64,000 nt of DNA from Robertkochia aurantiaca (GCF_020166495.1 NZ_JAINZS010000006.1:1-64000), one strand, 5' to 3'. Counted from the stretch's first letter, positions 25,647-36,600 are shown. Notes: generated by a model from the letters alone, not told the origin. A program made the numbers and translations.

Positions 25647-28421
25647 TTAAATTTCTTTTTCTGTTAATGCGGTTTTGCTGTCAACAATTTCAGATATGAG
25701 GTTGCTAAGGGTGGCTTTAAAATGGTCCAGAACCTCTTTGTTGATCTGTTCCGGTTTTTCATTCAAACGGAGATTTGTATCCGACAATTTAAATGAAAGC
25801 AGTCCGGAATTCAGGTTTTTAAATGAGATAATGCCTGCGGTGAAATCCCGGTATTCGGGAAAGTTCTCTGCCAGCATAAGGCTGTAACACAAAACCTGAA
25901 AAGCCTTACTGTATTTATATTCCTGAGACAACAGTTCCCAGTTTTTAATAGTGAGGTCAGCCCGGGTAACGTTTCCGGTCTTATAGTCGATGACCTGCAC
26001 CTGTCCGTCACACGATTCCACCCTGTCAACCTTTCCTTTAATTCTTGCCGGTCTGTCCAGACCGGGCACTGAGAGTTCCATTTCGAGGGAGGTTTCTACC
26101 TGTAATATGACGATCGTATGGCCTTTATCAAGTCTCGATTGCTCCCAATTTATGAAATTCTCTATATATCGTCCGGCTACATGAAAACTGAGAAGGTTTT
26201 TGCCCTCCAGGTTTTTCGTGGCAGGAAAGGCTTTTCTGTATTGTTCTGCAACTACTTCTGCCTGTCGGTTTTTCATCTCGCTGAGTGATTGACTGGTCAG
26301 GGTTTTTCCGGTATATGGTTTGTACAGCTCTTCCAAGCTGTCATGAATAATGGTTCCGAAAGTGTTGGCTGCGATCGATTCTTCGACGGTATCTTCATCC
26401 TGAATGCCAAGCACGTATTGTTTATAGAAATCTATGGGATTTCTGATATATGCAGTCAGGGAGGAGGGTGATAGTCCTCTGGAAGCCAGTTCGTGCAATT
26501 GGTTGGTTAATACAGGATCTTTTTCCATTTCCTTCAGTCCGGCAGCTTCCACATTTACCCTGGCAGATACCAGTTTGTGCTCAATAACATGCTCAGGAGC
26601 GGTTTCCATCAGTAATTGTTTGATAAATCGGCTCGGCTCACCACCCTCAAGGCTGTCGGTCTCTGTACTGTAGAGCAGGTGAATATTCTCTGCCCGCTGC
26701 AGTAAACGGTAGAAATGGTAGGTGTAGATGGCATCTTTTTCCTTATAGGTGGGTAGCCCATACGCTCTTTTTATATCAAAAGGCAGAAAGCTGTTCTGAC
26801 TTTTCCCGGCCGGAAGTATACCTTCATTAACAGAGGTCACAATGATGTTTTGGAAGTCCAGATTACGACTCTCAAGCATTCCCATAACCTGGAGCCCCTG
26901 CAAAGGCTCCCCTTTAAAATCAATTGTTTCCCTGCTCATCACTTCCTTAAACAGTTTTCTAAGGATCTCAAGGTTGGCAAAGGCCTGGTAGGTCTCATCG
27001 TAATATTTGAGTTGATTGAACAATTGATGGAAACGATAGAGGTATTCTCTGAGCAGCAGGTTGTCATCCTGTTTCTTTTCCAGTTGGTCTTTAGCCAGTT
27101 GAATTAGCAGCAGGATTCTGTCTGTAAGTTCGTTTGATCCGGCGGTTTCCACGCCTGAAAAAATGGGCGAACTCCATGACATGTCTGCTTCATCTGTTAT
27201 ATCTTTTAAGAGAAACCGATCGTCTATGTATATGAGATTTTGTTTGTGTATGGTTTTGATGATCCCTTTCCAATGGGTGTCGTGAGAATTTATTGTTTTG
27301 AAAAACGGATGATTCAGCACATTTAATACATCTTTATAATACCATCTGCCGTCTTTTCCACGGGTCCAGAGATCGAATAGTGTGTCAAAGAACGAGGTTA
27401 CCGGACTTAGTTTAAGTGGCATTCCTCCTGTTATGTTTATAGCCGGAATCTGTTCGGGAATGGCCGTAAGCAGAGGGATCAGCATTTCTTCATTACCCAT
27501 TACGATGGCTGTATTTTCCCAGTTTAGTCCGGTCTCAGGAGTTTGCAGAAGCCGCCCTGCATAGCGCGCCATGGTTATGCTGTCGGATGCTCCGGTAATG
27601 GAAATATTTTTCTTTTTGCTGAAGTGATCTCCGATGACACGTGGCTTGCGGTTGTGGTACAGTCTCCATTTCTTAAAGTAGCGTCTCATAAAAAAGCCGG
27701 CGTCATGCTCGGGGTGTTCAAGAAAATAGGTGTCGGCATCCCAGTAAATATCGCCTCGGTTGTGTTCCAGTATCTCCTGAATGATGTGTTGTTCTGCGTT
27801 GTTCAGAGCATTAAAGCCTATGAAGTAGACGATCTTTTCAGCGTTGTGATGGAGAAAGTGTTCAAGTTTCTCGGTAGCTTCCCGGTAAAGCAGGCCCTGG
27901 TAACCAATGCCCTTTTCCTTCAGTGCTTCTTTAAAAATGCCGTAGTACCTGTGCAGTTTTTTCCAGAAACTCAGATAGTTCTTCTGTAATTCCGTTCTCT
28001 CGGTGTCGGCGGTCCAGTGCCACTGGTCGATCTCTTTGATATCGAATAAATGATTGAGAATCTTTTCCGGCGGAATAAGGTATCGGTCAATCTCGTTAAA
28101 ATCCTGTAGCATAACCTGTGCCCATCCCATAAAGGCATTGAAGTCATCCTGTTCTTTTTCCGGGGTTATCTCTTTATAAGCGGCATAGAATTCAAACAAC
28201 AGGGCCAGGGAGGTGGCAGAGCGTAAGCCTGAGAGAGACTCAACAAACTCTTCAATACTGATGATTTCCGGGGCCAGGGTGGCGTGGGTGATATGCTTTT
28301 TTAAAGCTTCCTTCAGAAAGGTTCCAGATCGTTTCCCCGGAACTATAAGCAGGAGTGACCCAAGTTCATCTTTGTGATTTTCATGAATTTCACGGGCTAC
28401 TTCTGTCAGAAATGGTTGCAT
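25647..28421 (-). CDS. addB: AddB-like helicase-nuclease subunit, PD-(D/E)XK nuclease
   Basis: 924 residues. The N-terminal region (LLLIVPGKRSGTFLKEAL) is a degenerate helicase-like half, and the C-terminal nuclease domain has HDSLEELYKPY near 685, KGKVDRVE and VIDYKTGN (near 820), the RecB-family active-site set. AddB pairs with AddA to resect double-strand breaks up to Chi. Its presumed partner lies 2.8 kb upstream on the same strand, separated by kbl and an OmpA gene. It could also be called a PD-(D/E)XK family protein, since AddB's Fe-S cysteines are not obvious to me. Confidence 0.78.
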   Translation of the reverse strand: MQPFLTEVAREIHENHKDELGSLLLIVPGKRSGTFLKEALKKHITHATLAPEIISIEEFVESLSGLRSATSLALLFEFYAAYKEITPEKEQDDFNAFMGWAQVMLQDFNEIDRYLIPPEKILNHLFDIKEIDQWHWTADTERTELQKNYLSFWKKLHRYYGIFKEALKEKGIGYQGLLYREATEKLEHFLHHNAEKIVYFIGFNALNNAEQHIIQEILEHNRGDIYWDADTYFLEHPEHDAGFFMRRYFKKWRLYHNRKPRVIGDHFSKKKNISITGASDSITMARYAGRLLQTPETGLNWENTAIVMGNEEMLIPLLTAIPEQIPAINITGGMPLKLSPVTSFFDTLFDLWTRGKDGRWYYKDVLNVLNHPFFKTINSHDTHWKGIIKTIHKQNLIYIDDRFLLKDITDEADMSWSSPIFSGVETAGSNELTDRILLLIQLAKDQLEKKQDDNLLLREYLYRFHQLFNQLKYYDETYQAFANLEILRKLFKEVMSRETIDFKGEPLQGLQVMGMLESRNLDFQNIIVTSVNEGILPAGKSQNSFLPFDIKRAYGLPTYKEKDAIYTYHFYRLLQRAENIHLLYSTETDSLEGGEPSRFIKQLLMETAPEHVIEHKLVSARVNVEAAGLKEMEKDPVLTNQLHELASRGLSPSSLTAYIRNPIDFYKQYVLGIQDEDTVEESIAANTFGTIIHDSLEELYKPYTGKTLTSQSLSEMKNRQAEVVAEQYRKAFPATKNLEGKNLLSFHVAGRYIENFINWEQSRLDKGHTIVILQVETSLEMELSVPGLDRPARIKGKVDRVESCDGQVQVIDYKTGNVTRADLTIKNWELLSQEYKYSKAFQVLCYSLMLAENFPEYRDFTAGIISFKNLNSGLLSFKLSDTNLRLNEKPEQINKEVLDHFKATLSNLISEIVDSKTALTEKEI

Positions 28422-28453
28422 AGAGGCTTATTGATCGTTACCCCTAAAAATAA

Positions 28454-28480
28454 AAAACGCTCCGGAAACCGGAGCGTTTT
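28454..28480 (-). terminator. Terminator of the OmpA-family gene
   Basis: A perfect 12-base stem AAAACGCTCCGG/CCGGAGCGTTTT with a three-base loop lies 22 bases after the OmpA stop; the minus strand continues with Ts. It separates the highly expressed porin-like gene from the AddB-like gene. Confidence 0.93.
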
Positions 28481-28501
28481 ATTTATGATTTATAGAGTGA
28501 T

Positions 28502-29857
28502 TTACTCTTTGATCAGGTTGATCTCAACTCTTCTGTTCTGCTGTCTACCGGCTGCGGTAGCGTTAGAAGCCAGAGGCTTAGACTCTCCGAATCCTTCAGA
28601 GATCAGTCTGTCGGCAGCGATACCAGCATCTTCCAGGTATTTCTCAACTGCTGCAGCACGCTCTTCAGACAAACGCTGATTCAGCGATTCGCTTCCTGTA
28701 CTGTCAGTGTGACCTTCGATACGGAATCTTGAGTTAGGATATTGCTTCAGAATATCGATGATATCGTTAAGTACCTGCTCAGAACGATCCTGGATGGTAG
28801 ACTTACCTGTATCGAAAAGGATAGTTTTAGCGTACTCATTAAGAGCTTTCTGAACCTCCTCAGTTACTTCAGGACATCCGTTGTTAGCAACAGTACCTAC
28901 TTTATCCGGACAAAGATCATCTTTGTCTGGAACTCCGTCGCCATCTGAATCAGGCCAAGGACAACCATTGTTCTCCGCAGGACCAGCTTCGTTAGGACAC
29001 TCATCTTCGTTGTCAGCAATACCGTCTCCGTCTGCATCAGGACATCCATTCAGTTCAGGAAGACCTGCCGTCTGAGGACAAGCATCATCTTTATCAGCGA
29101 TACCGTCTCCATCTGAATCTGGACATCCGTTCATATCCATTGAACCGGCTTCGTTCGGACAAGCATCCTTAGAGTCGATGATACCATCACCGTCTGAATC
29201 AGGACATCCGTCAAACTCTTCAAGTCCTGCTACTTCAGGACATGCATCATCCTTGTCATAAATACCGTCACCATCGGTGTCAGTTCCTCCGAACTTGATA
29301 GCCAGACCGGCTACATGCTGGAAGTGAGACACTCCATAATCTTCAAAGGCATGCTTATAGGTAGACGATACGTTCAGACCGATATGGTCAGTGAACCAAT
29401 AGTTGAAACCAAGTCCTCCGTTAAGAGTACCAGCTCCGATATCGTCGATCCAGGTATAACCACCACCCACTTCGATGAAGGGAGTGAAGCTGTGACCTTC
29501 AGAAAGGTTGTATTTAATAATACCATCTACAGCATAGTGAGATAAATCATCAGCTGAGGTGTCACCTAATTTGTCGATTCTGTTAAGGGTACCGCGAGCA
29601 CCAACAGAGAATCCGTCTCCCACGTAACGTGAAAGGGTTACCTCAGAGATAGAAGGAAGGATATTCCAGTGATCGCTCACGTTGAAGTACTCATCGAACC
29701 ATGCTCCAGAGTAAGGCTTATCTGAATTAGTCGGATAAACATCAATTGCATTTATTCCGAAACTGATCTGCCATGGATTATTGGCGTCCTGAGCACTCAT
29801 GCTGCTAAGCCCCACAAACAGGAGCATAGCAACCATTAATTTGCTAAGATGTTTCAT
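28502..29857 (-). CDS. OmpA family outer-membrane protein with thrombospondin type-3 repeats
   Basis: 451 residues. A signal peptide ends SSMSAQ, an eight-strand barrel-like region follows (about 22-195), then five or so calcium-binding type-3 repeats of the form DSDGDGI-D-DACP-AG-NGCP (195-330), and an OmpA peptidoglycan-binding domain with [23 protein letters not shown] (near 380-405). It anchors the outer membrane to the cell wall and is normally one of the most abundant proteins in Flavobacteriia. It has its own consensus promoter and terminator. Confidence 0.96.
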   Translation of the reverse strand: MKHLSKLMVAMLLFVGLSSMSAQDANNPWQISFGINAIDVYPTNSDKPYSGAWFDEYFNVSDHWNILPSISEVTLSRYVGDGFSVGARGTLNRIDKLGDTSADDLSHYAVDGIIKYNLSEGHSFTPFIEVGGGYTWIDDIGAGTLNGGLGFNYWFTDHIGLNVSSTYKHAFEDYGVSHFQHVAGLAIKFGGTDTDGDGIYDKDDACPEVAGLEEFDGCPDSDGDGIIDSKDACPNEAGSMDMNGCPDSDGDGIADKDDACPQTAGLPELNGCPDADGDGIADNEDECPNEAGPAENNGCPWPDSDGDGVPDKDDLCPDKVGTVANNGCPEVTEEVQKALNEYAKTILFDTGKSTIQDRSEQVLNDIIDILKQYPNSRFRIEGHTDSTGSESLNQRLSEERAAAVEKYLEDAGIAADRLISEGFGESKPLASNATAAGRQQNRRVEINLIKE

Positions 29858-29893
29858 GTTCTTTTTATTTAATTTTAAGTGTTAATTTATTAA

Positions 29894-29925
29894 CAAATGT
29901 AAGTGGTTACAACGTATAAACAAAA
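29894..29925 (-). promoter_or_regulatory. Consensus Bacteroidota promoter for the OmpA gene
   Basis: On the minus strand TTTTG (29921-29925) is followed by exactly 19 bases and then TACATTTG (29894-29901), a perfect -33/-7 pair of the Bacteroidota primary sigma factor. The leader to the ATG at 29857 is about 30 bases and A/T rich. Confidence 0.85.
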
Positions 29926-29966
29926 CCAAATATATAATTTTTTGATTAATCGGTACTTACGTCTGA

Positions 29967-31160
29967 TCAGATAACATTTAATTCTTTTCCTACATCTGTA
30001 AAGGCCTGAAGGGCTTTGTCGAGATGTTCCCTCGTATGAGCAGCCGATAATTGTACTCGTATTCTTGCTTTGTCTTTAGGTACAACCGGATAGAAAAATC
30101 CTATAACATAGATACCTTTTTCCAGCAGTTTGTCCGCCATAATTTGTGATAATTTGGCGTCGTAAAGCATGACAGGGACAATAGCAGAATCGCCATCGAT
30201 TATGTCAAATCCTGCGTCGAGCAGTCCTTTTTTAAAGTATTTGGTATTCTCCTCAAGGGTGTCTCTGAGCTCCGTGTTTTCGGTTAACATGTCGAAAACC
30301 TTGATAGAGGCTCCCACAATGGCCGGAGCCAGTGAGTTGGAGAACAGATAAGGTCTTGAACGTTGGCGTAATATTTCGATGATTTCTTTTTTTCCGGTGG
30401 TATATCCCCCCATGGCGCCTCCCAGGGCTTTGCCGAGCGTACCGGTGATAATATCGATGCGATCCATCACGCCTTTCTTTTCAAGAGTACCTCTCCCGGT
30501 TTCACCTATAAATCCTGTAGCATGGCATTCATCGATCATGACCATGGCGTCATATTTTTCTGCCAGGTCGCATATTTTATCCAGCGGTGCGAGCAGTCCG
30601 TCCATTGAAAAGACCCCGTCGGTTACGATGACCTTAAAACGGGCCCCGTCGTCATTGGCCTTTTTCAGCTGAGATTCCAGATCGGCCATGTCGTTATTCT
30701 GATAACGGTACCGCATAGCCTTACACAGTCGTACGCCATCGATGATCGAAGCGTGATTCAGGGAATCTGAAATGATGGCGTCTTCTTTGGTAAGCAGGGG
30801 TTCAAATACTCCGCCGTTGGCATCGAAGGCCGCAGCATAAAGTATGGTGTCTTCCGTTCCGTAGAAAGAAGCGATCTTCTCTTCCAGTTCCTTGTGAATG
30901 TCCTGGGTACCACAAATAAAGCGTACAGATGACATTCCGAAACCATGCGAATCGAGTGTATCTTTGGCGGCTTTAACTACTTCCCGGTGATTGGAAAGCC
31001 CCAGATAATTGTTAGCACAAAAATTGATGACCGTTTCTCCCGTTGAGATCGTGATCTCTGCTCCCTGGGGGGAGGTAATGATTCGTTCTCTTTTATATAA
31101 GCCGGCTTCTTTGATCTCCTCCAGCTCCTTTTGGAGATGTTCTTGTATTTTTCCGTACAT
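29967..31160 (-). CDS. kbl: Glycine C-acetyltransferase
   Basis: 397 residues of the alpha-oxoamine synthase family. The PLP lysine is Lys244 in [10 protein letters not shown], the same number as in E. coli Kbl; DECHATGF (Asp210, His213) and HASIIDG binding boxes are present. It condenses glycine and acetyl-CoA to 2-amino-3-ketobutyrate, or runs in reverse in threonine breakdown. The close homologue BioF cannot be fully excluded, but length and N-terminus fit Kbl. No tdh gene is adjacent. It lies 36 bases downstream of the AddA-like gene. Confidence 0.93.
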   Translation of the reverse strand: MYGKIQEHLQKELEEIKEAGLYKRERIITSPQGAEITISTGETVINFCANNYLGLSNHREVVKAAKDTLDSHGFGMSSVRFICGTQDIHKELEEKIASFYGTEDTILYAAAFDANGGVFEPLLTKEDAIISDSLNHASIIDGVRLCKAMRYRYQNNDMADLESQLKKANDDGARFKVIVTDGVFSMDGLLAPLDKICDLAEKYDAMVMIDECHATGFIGETGRGTLEKKGVMDRIDIITGTLGKALGGAMGGYTTGKKEIIEILRQRSRPYLFSNSLAPAIVGASIKVFDMLTENTELRDTLEENTKYFKKGLLDAGFDIIDGDSAIVPVMLYDAKLSQIMADKLLEKGIYVIGFFYPVVPKDKARIRVQLSAAHTREHLDKALQAFTDVGKELNVI

Positions 31161-31196
31161 AATTTCTTTTTTACAAAAATAAGCATCCTGAATAGA

Positions 31197-34100
31197 TCAG
31201 AGATGCAGTACCTCTATTTCTTCACCGAGATAAACCAGGATCTTGCCGTTAATTCGATATCCCATCTCAGAAAGCACCGAAGCATAACGGTCAACCTGTA
31301 CCTGGTGTTCGAGCTGACGGGAACCGGTCTTATAATCCAGAACCACAATCCCTTTTTCTTTTACCATGAACCGGTCAGGCCTTAGTGATTCGCCGTTTTT
31401 AGTAAAGATTTCTTTCTCCCGGTAAATCTCATAGCTGTCTGAGAAGTATTCGGTGAGCTCCGGATGGGTGGTGACAGCTGTGAGGACTTTCTTCGTCTGC
31501 TCTTTTTCTTCCGGAGGCAGCAATCCTTCCGCCAGGCCATTGTTGATCACCTCATCGATATCCCATGCATACTGCAGGCCGAAAAGCAATTCATGATAGA
31601 GATTTCCCCGTTCCAGTGCTTCTTCCTGCCGTGTCTCCCACAATGAGCCGGTGGTGGTGACCAGTTTGTCTGTAAAAGCCAGGTTCCCGGGCCGGAGTTT
31701 GGATGAAAACTCATGACCGTCTCTTCCGGTTTTGGCGGCAGAGCGCTTTTCCCCGGGGTTGCCGAATGAGAATGTGGTTTGTTCCCCGTTCCATAAGCCC
31801 TTATGATCCAGGTATGCGTAGAGCAACTCAGCATAATTTTTTGGAGAACCGGCATTCTTAAAATTTTTAAGCGGACTCCAGACATACAGTTGTTCAACCG
31901 TACGGGTGAATGCCACATATAGCAGGTTTACCTGGTCGAGTTCCTGTTCTGCTTCAAAATCGGTGACCAGTTCATTCAGGGTTTCATTCACCTCTTTCAG
32001 AGACTTGTTTTTATTTACCAATACATTAGGGAGTCCGAAAACCTCCTCATCTGCTTTGACCCATAATTTTTCTCCGCGATTGGGGTAGATGGGCGAGTCG
32101 GCAAAGGGATACATCACTACGGGAAACTCCAGGCCTTTCGATTTATGAATGGTCATGATGCGCACGGCGGTTCCGCTTTCCGGGTTTTGAACGCTGAGTT
32201 TGTCTTTATGCAACTCCCACCATGCCAGGAAATTGATCATGCTGTTATTCTCTTTCTGAGAGAACTTAAGCAGTTCGCTTAATAAATGTTCCAGGTAGCC
32301 TGAACTCAATTCGCCGAGATCGAAGCGATCGATGGCGTATTCAGCAGCCTCGTAAAGCGGCAAGGAGAGAAATTGATTGCTTTCAAACCGGAATGACCCG
32401 AGATAAACCGGCAAATCGTGCAGATGTTCGTTCATGATCCGGCTTCTTTCAGCCTCATTATCGTTGATTTCGGTAAGAAACCAGATGATTTCCCAGGCGC
32501 TCTGAAGATCTTCAGGATTTACATGATATGCCATAAGGCTTATCAGGAACTGTATGCCCGGATCATTCTTAAGTAGCAGTGAGTCTGATGAAATAACCGG
32601 AATCCCGGCCTCACTGAGACAGGAAGCCATAAAAGACCCTTCGTTGTTGGTACGTGTTAAGATGGCAATATCTCCATAACCGTAACCCTGATCAACCAGT
32701 ATCCTGATACGATCCCTTACGGCTGTGCCATGAGCTTCATACCTGCTTTCGCTTTCCTTTTCATCTAAAAAATTAAGAGTGACAGCTCCACCGGGCTTGT
32801 CGTTTGGCTCCTGCCGGCTGTAGTTCAGGAACAGATCCCGGTAATGTTCTTTCTGAAAGCAGGTGGAACTGAAAGCAAAAAAGTCATTATTGAAATTAAC
32901 GATCGTATCATAACTGCGGTAGTTGCGGGGAAGATTGATCACTTCTTTTCCGACCTGAAACGGATTGGTATCTGTGTAGAGTGCCATGAACTGTTCTGCT
33001 TCTCCACCCCGCCACCGGTAGATGGCCTGCTTGGCGTCGCCTACGAGCATAAGGCTTCCCCTTTGTCGATTCTGATCTTCAGATTCCAGGGCATGAGCCA
33101 CCAGGGGTTGGATATTCTGCCATTGCATAAATGAAGTGTCCTGAAACTCATCGATAAAGTAATGCCGGTAACGCTCCCCCATGCGTTCGTAAATGAAGGG
33201 TGCGGGTTGACCGGCTATCGCCTCTGAAATGGTCTGGTTGAAGTCTGATATAAGCAACTGGTCTCTTTCGGCCTTTATCACCTGCAACTCCTTGTTGATC
33301 TCATTCAGCAGTGATAGAGGCATCAGGTTCTGATATACGTTTGAAAGAAAATAATGTTGTTTAAGCAGCTCTTTTGTCTTTTCAAAATGCTGTGCGATCT
33401 GTGGTTGAAGCTGATCGAGAATGGCGGCTTTTTCCGGCTCGGTCTTTAGCAGTTTTTGCGCATACAGGGGTTTGTCGCTAATATCATTCATCCATTGAAG
33501 ACTGAAGTCGTCGCGGAAATCACCATGGGCGGTCCTGCTGAAAAAATCAAAGGCATAACCCCTGCTGAAGCAACTGCGATCCAGATTATTTGTTTCAAAG
33601 AGCTGCAGCGTGCGTTCAGCTTCTTCCCTGATTTCCGTTCCTATGTCGCTGATACCCGTTTTCATCTCACGGGTGATCTGCTGAAAGTCTTCCAGGCTTT
33701 TAGATTCAAGTGCTTTGACAAAAGGCGTGTGGTTTTCATTGAGCAGTAAGCTGCCGATACTGTTCAGGCCATAAGAAATATCCCAGCTCTTATCGGCGTC
33801 TGCCTGTTCCAGGGCATAGGAAATAAGGGTCTTACTTAACAATTCGTCGTTTCCTGCCTTGTAAATTATACGGTCTGTGGCTTCACTCAGCAATAGCTTG
33901 CTTTCGAGAAATACCTCAAAATTCATCGGTATTTTCAGGTCGTGGGCAAAAGTTCTTATCAGGCGATGATTGAACTTGTCTATGGTTGAAACATCAAAGA
34001 AAGCATAATTGTGCAGGATGCGGGAAAGCACTTTTTTGGAGCGCAGATAGAGTTCCTCTGAGCCGATATCCAGGTCTTCACAGATGTATCGAAAGAGGTC

Positions 34101-34325
34101 TGAGGGGTTTTCAAGATTCTCTTCCTTTGAAAACTGGTGCAGGTTCTCAAGTATGCGGGATTTCATTTCGTTCACCGCCTTATTGGTGAAAGTGATGGCC
34201 AGAATTCGTTTAAAAGTATCGGGATGCGGTGAGCTCAGCAGAATACCGAGATACCTTCTTACCAGGGTGAATGTTTTGCCCGAACCGGCCGAGGCGTTAT
34301 AGATCAGAAATTTTTCGTTGTTCAA
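31197..34325 (-). CDS. addA: AddA-like UvrD/Rep helicase-nuclease
   Basis: 1042 residues. Superfamily 1A helicase motifs: Walker A ASAGSGKTFT near the N-terminus, TFTNKAVNEM (motif Ia), FIDEFQDTS (motif II), GDAKQAIYRWRGG (III), MTIHKSKGLEFPVV (V) and VAFTR (VI). A C-terminal RecB-type nuclease has DRFMVKEKGIVVLDYKTGS. Together with the PD-(D/E)XK gene at 25647 it would make an AddAB/RecBCD-type break-resection complex. No ATG exists before Walker A, so it appears to start at TTG (34323-34325). Confidence 0.88.
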   Translation of the reverse strand: MNNEKFLIYNASAGSGKTFTLVRRYLGILLSSPHPDTFKRILAITFTNKAVNEMKSRILENLHQFSKEENLENPSDLFRYICEDLDIGSEELYLRSKKVLSRILHNYAFFDVSTIDKFNHRLIRTFAHDLKIPMNFEVFLESKLLLSEATDRIIYKAGNDELLSKTLISYALEQADADKSWDISYGLNSIGSLLLNENHTPFVKALESKSLEDFQQITREMKTGISDIGTEIREEAERTLQLFETNNLDRSCFSRGYAFDFFSRTAHGDFRDDFSLQWMNDISDKPLYAQKLLKTEPEKAAILDQLQPQIAQHFEKTKELLKQHYFLSNVYQNLMPLSLLNEINKELQVIKAERDQLLISDFNQTISEAIAGQPAPFIYERMGERYRHYFIDEFQDTSFMQWQNIQPLVAHALESEDQNRQRGSLMLVGDAKQAIYRWRGGEAEQFMALYTDTNPFQVGKEVINLPRNYRSYDTIVNFNNDFFAFSSTCFQKEHYRDLFLNYSRQEPNDKPGGAVTLNFLDEKESESRYEAHGTAVRDRIRILVDQGYGYGDIAILTRTNNEGSFMASCLSEAGIPVISSDSLLLKNDPGIQFLISLMAYHVNPEDLQSAWEIIWFLTEINDNEAERSRIMNEHLHDLPVYLGSFRFESNQFLSLPLYEAAEYAIDRFDLGELSSGYLEHLLSELLKFSQKENNSMINFLAWWELHKDKLSVQNPESGTAVRIMTIHKSKGLEFPVVMYPFADSPIYPNRGEKLWVKADEEVFGLPNVLVNKNKSLKEVNETLNELVTDFEAEQELDQVNLLYVAFTRTVEQLYVWSPLKNFKNAGSPKNYAELLYAYLDHKGLWNGEQTTFSFGNPGEKRSAAKTGRDGHEFSSKLRPGNLAFTDKLVTTTGSLWETRQEEALERGNLYHELLFGLQYAWDIDEVINNGLAEGLLPPEEKEQTKKVLTAVTTHPELTEYFSDSYEIYREKEIFTKNGESLRPDRFMVKEKGIVVLDYKTGSRQLEHQVQVDRYASVLSEMGYRINGKILVYLGEEIEVLHL

Positions 34326-34404
34326 TGCACCTTGATTTCCCGCAAAATAAAGAAATGAATCGACTTCTTAACAAAGAATTATCATGTATGTTTAGCGTAA
34401 TTCG

Positions 34405-34412
34405 TAAATTTG
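34405..34412 (+). promoter_or_regulatory. -7 box of the superoxide dismutase gene
   Basis: TAAATTTG is a perfect TAnnTTTG box with about 34 bases of A-rich leader before the ATG. I see no clear TTTG box at the usual 19-21 base distance. Confidence 0.5.
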
Positions 34413-34446
34413 ATCAACAAAAATTATTAACCAAAAAAACATATAT

Positions 34447-35055
34447 ATGGCTTTTGATTTACCGAAGTTACCTTATGCATACGATGCATTAGAACCAAAG
34501 ATAGATGCCCGCACTATGGAGATACACCATACCAAGCACCACAACGGGTATACCACCAAGCTGAACAATGCGATCGAAGGAACCGACCTGGCCGGGAAGT
34601 CTATAGAAGACATCCTGGAGAACCTTGATATGAAAAATACCGCTGTAAGAAATAACGGAGGTGGATTTTACAATCACCGCTTGTTCTGGGAGATCATGTC
34701 TCCCGATGGAGGCGGATCTCCTTCAGGAGAGCTGGGGAAAGCGATCGACAGTGCCTTTGGCTCATACGAAGGATTTAAAGATAAGTTTTCAAGTGCTGCT
34801 GCCGGTCAGTTTGGATCGGGTTGGGCATGGCTGTGTGTTCACAAAGGCGGAAAAGTGGAGATTTGCTCGACGCCTAACCAGGACAATCCTTTAATGCCCG
34901 GTGTGGGATGCGGAGGATTTCCAATACTCGGCATTGATGTCTGGGAACACGCTTATTACCTGAACTATCAGAACCGCCGCCCAGAATACATCGATGCATT
35001 TTTCGATGTGATCAACTGGGACAAGGTGACAGAACTATACAATGAGAATAAATAG
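34447..35055 (+). CDS. Superoxide dismutase [Fe/Mn type]
   Basis: 202 residues, cytosolic. Metal ligands: His27 (EIHHTKHH), His77 (FYNHRLFW), Asp164 and His168 (DVWEHAYY). Gln145 in TPNQDNP, with glycines before the NH motif (GGGFYNH), is the manganese-type arrangement, but Bacteroidota enzymes are often cambialistic, so the metal is left open. It converts superoxide to peroxide and oxygen. Monocistronic: its own -7 box and a strong terminator. Confidence 0.96.
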   Translation: MAFDLPKLPYAYDALEPKIDARTMEIHHTKHHNGYTTKLNNAIEGTDLAGKSIEDILENLDMKNTAVRNNGGGFYNHRLFWEIMSPDGGGSPSGELGKAIDSAFGSYEGFKDKFSSAAAGQFGSGWAWLCVHKGGKVEICSTPNQDNPLMPGVGCGGFPILGIDVWEHAYYLNYQNRRPEYIDAFFDVINWDKVTELYNENK

Positions 35056-35078
35056 TTTTTGAATACCATTTCTTTGAG

Positions 35079-35104
35079 AAGCCGGGTTAAGCCCGGCTTT
35101 TTTT
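35079..35104 (+). terminator. Terminator of the superoxide dismutase gene
   Basis: The eight-base stem AAGCCGGG/CCCGGCTT with a five-base loop is followed by a T-run, 24 bases after the stop. Confidence 0.93.
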
Positions 35105-35156
35105 ATGCGTGCCATATGACTGATTTTAGTAAGTTTACAAGACAAAACCGCAAATT

Positions 35157-36584
35157 ATGAAACCGATAAAGACCATTTTACTCACATTTTTAATGGCGGC
35201 CACTGCCGGTGCCCAGCAAACTCAGGATAAAGCCATCATCGAAGAGCTCGATGATCGGACTGAAAAATATGGAGAGATCGCTCAACAGATATGGGAATGG
35301 GCTGAAATGGGTTACCAGGAGGAAAAGAGTGCTGCCCTGCTTATGGAAACCCTGAAGTCTGAAGGGTTCGAGATACAATCAGGGGTGGCAGGAATACCAA
35401 CAGCCTTTGTAGCGAGTTACACCAATGGTGAGGGTCCTGTGATAGGAATACTTGGTGAATATGATGCGCTTCCGGGTCTTTCCCAGGAAGCCGTTCCTTA
35501 TGAGGCTGATAAGGGTGCAGCTGCAGGTCATGCCTGCGGACACCATCTTTTTGGGACGGGCTCAGCTGCCGCTGCGATAGCCATCAAAAATTACCTGCAA
35601 GCTTCAGGGGAGCAGGGAACCATACGCTTTTATGGATGCCCCGCCGAGGAAGGCGGTTCGGGAAAAGTCTATATGACCCGAGCCGGGCTCTTTGATGATC
35701 TCGACGTAGCCCTGCACTGGCATCCCGGTGATGCCAATGAAGCCAACCCGGGTGCTGCCCTGGCCAATAAATCGGCTAAGTTTCGTTTTAAAGGAATTTC
35801 TGCCCATGCTGCAGGATCTCCCGAACGCGGTCGCTCAGCTCTGGACGGGGTGGAAGCGATGAATATGATGATCAATATGATGCGTGAGCACGTGCCTTCT
35901 GATGCGCGCATACACTACGTGATCACCGACGGTGGTGATGCGCCGAATGTGGTACCTGATTTTGCCGAGGTATACTATTATGCCAGACACCCGAAACGTG
36001 ATGTGGTGATCGACATTTTTGACCGTATGGTGAAGGCTGCAGAAGGGGCAGCGATGGGTACTGGAACAAGCGTTACCTATGAAATGATCGGAGGTACCCA
36101 TGAATTGTTGCCGAACCTTACGCTTCAGGAACTCATGTATGATCGTTTGCAGGAAGTGGGCGGATTTGAATATGACACCGAAGAGCAGCAGTTCGCCAAA
36201 GAAATAGCAACAACCCTTGGGCGTGACCTCGAAATGCAGGCAGTAACAGGGGTGGCACCTTACAATACATCAGCCAGGGCCTACGGATCTACCGATGTGG
36301 GTGATGTAAGCTTTGCTGTTCCCACTGTAGGGATGGGTGCCGCTACATGGGTTCCCGGCACACCGGCTCACAGCTGGCAGGCCGTCGCCTGCGGGGGTAC
36401 CGATATAGGGAAGAAAGGAATGATGGTGGCAGCCAAAACACTGGCTCTTACCGCCCGGTCTCTTTTTGAGAATCCGGAATTGATCGAAAAGGCACAAGAG
36501 GAATTTAAGGAGCGACGTGGCGCTGACTTTCAGTATATCCCGTTGATTGGTGACAGAGAGCCGGCCCTGAATTATCGAAACTGA
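35157..36584 (+). CDS. M20 family amidohydrolase, exported (AbgB-like)
   Basis: 475 residues. A signal peptide ends ATAGAQQ. M20D-type metal and dimer motifs: GILGEYDALPG, GHACGHHLFG, CPAEEGGSGK and ALHWHPGD. The relation to AbgB (aminobenzoyl-glutamate hydrolase) and other indole-/hippurate-type amidohydrolases is clear from GHACGHH and the ISAHAAGSPERGRSALDG lid. It should release an amino acid or aromatic acid from an amide in the periplasm; the substrate is unknown. A TAAGTTTA box at 35130-35137 may be its -7 element. Confidence 0.88.
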   Translation: MKPIKTILLTFLMAATAGAQQTQDKAIIEELDDRTEKYGEIAQQIWEWAEMGYQEEKSAALLMETLKSEGFEIQSGVAGIPTAFVASYTNGEGPVIGILGEYDALPGLSQEAVPYEADKGAAAGHACGHHLFGTGSAAAAIAIKNYLQASGEQGTIRFYGCPAEEGGSGKVYMTRAGLFDDLDVALHWHPGDANEANPGAALANKSAKFRFKGISAHAAGSPERGRSALDGVEAMNMMINMMREHVPSDARIHYVITDGGDAPNVVPDFAEVYYYARHPKRDVVIDIFDRMVKAAEGAAMGTGTSVTYEMIGGTHELLPNLTLQELMYDRLQEVGGFEYDTEEQQFAKEIATTLGRDLEMQAVTGVAPYNTSARAYGSTDVGDVSFAVPTVGMGAATWVPGTPAHSWQAVACGGTDIGKKGMMVAAKTLALTARSLFENPELIEKAQEEFKERRGADFQYIPLIGDREPALNYRN

Positions 36585-36600
36585 GAAAGGGCAGGGCTCA

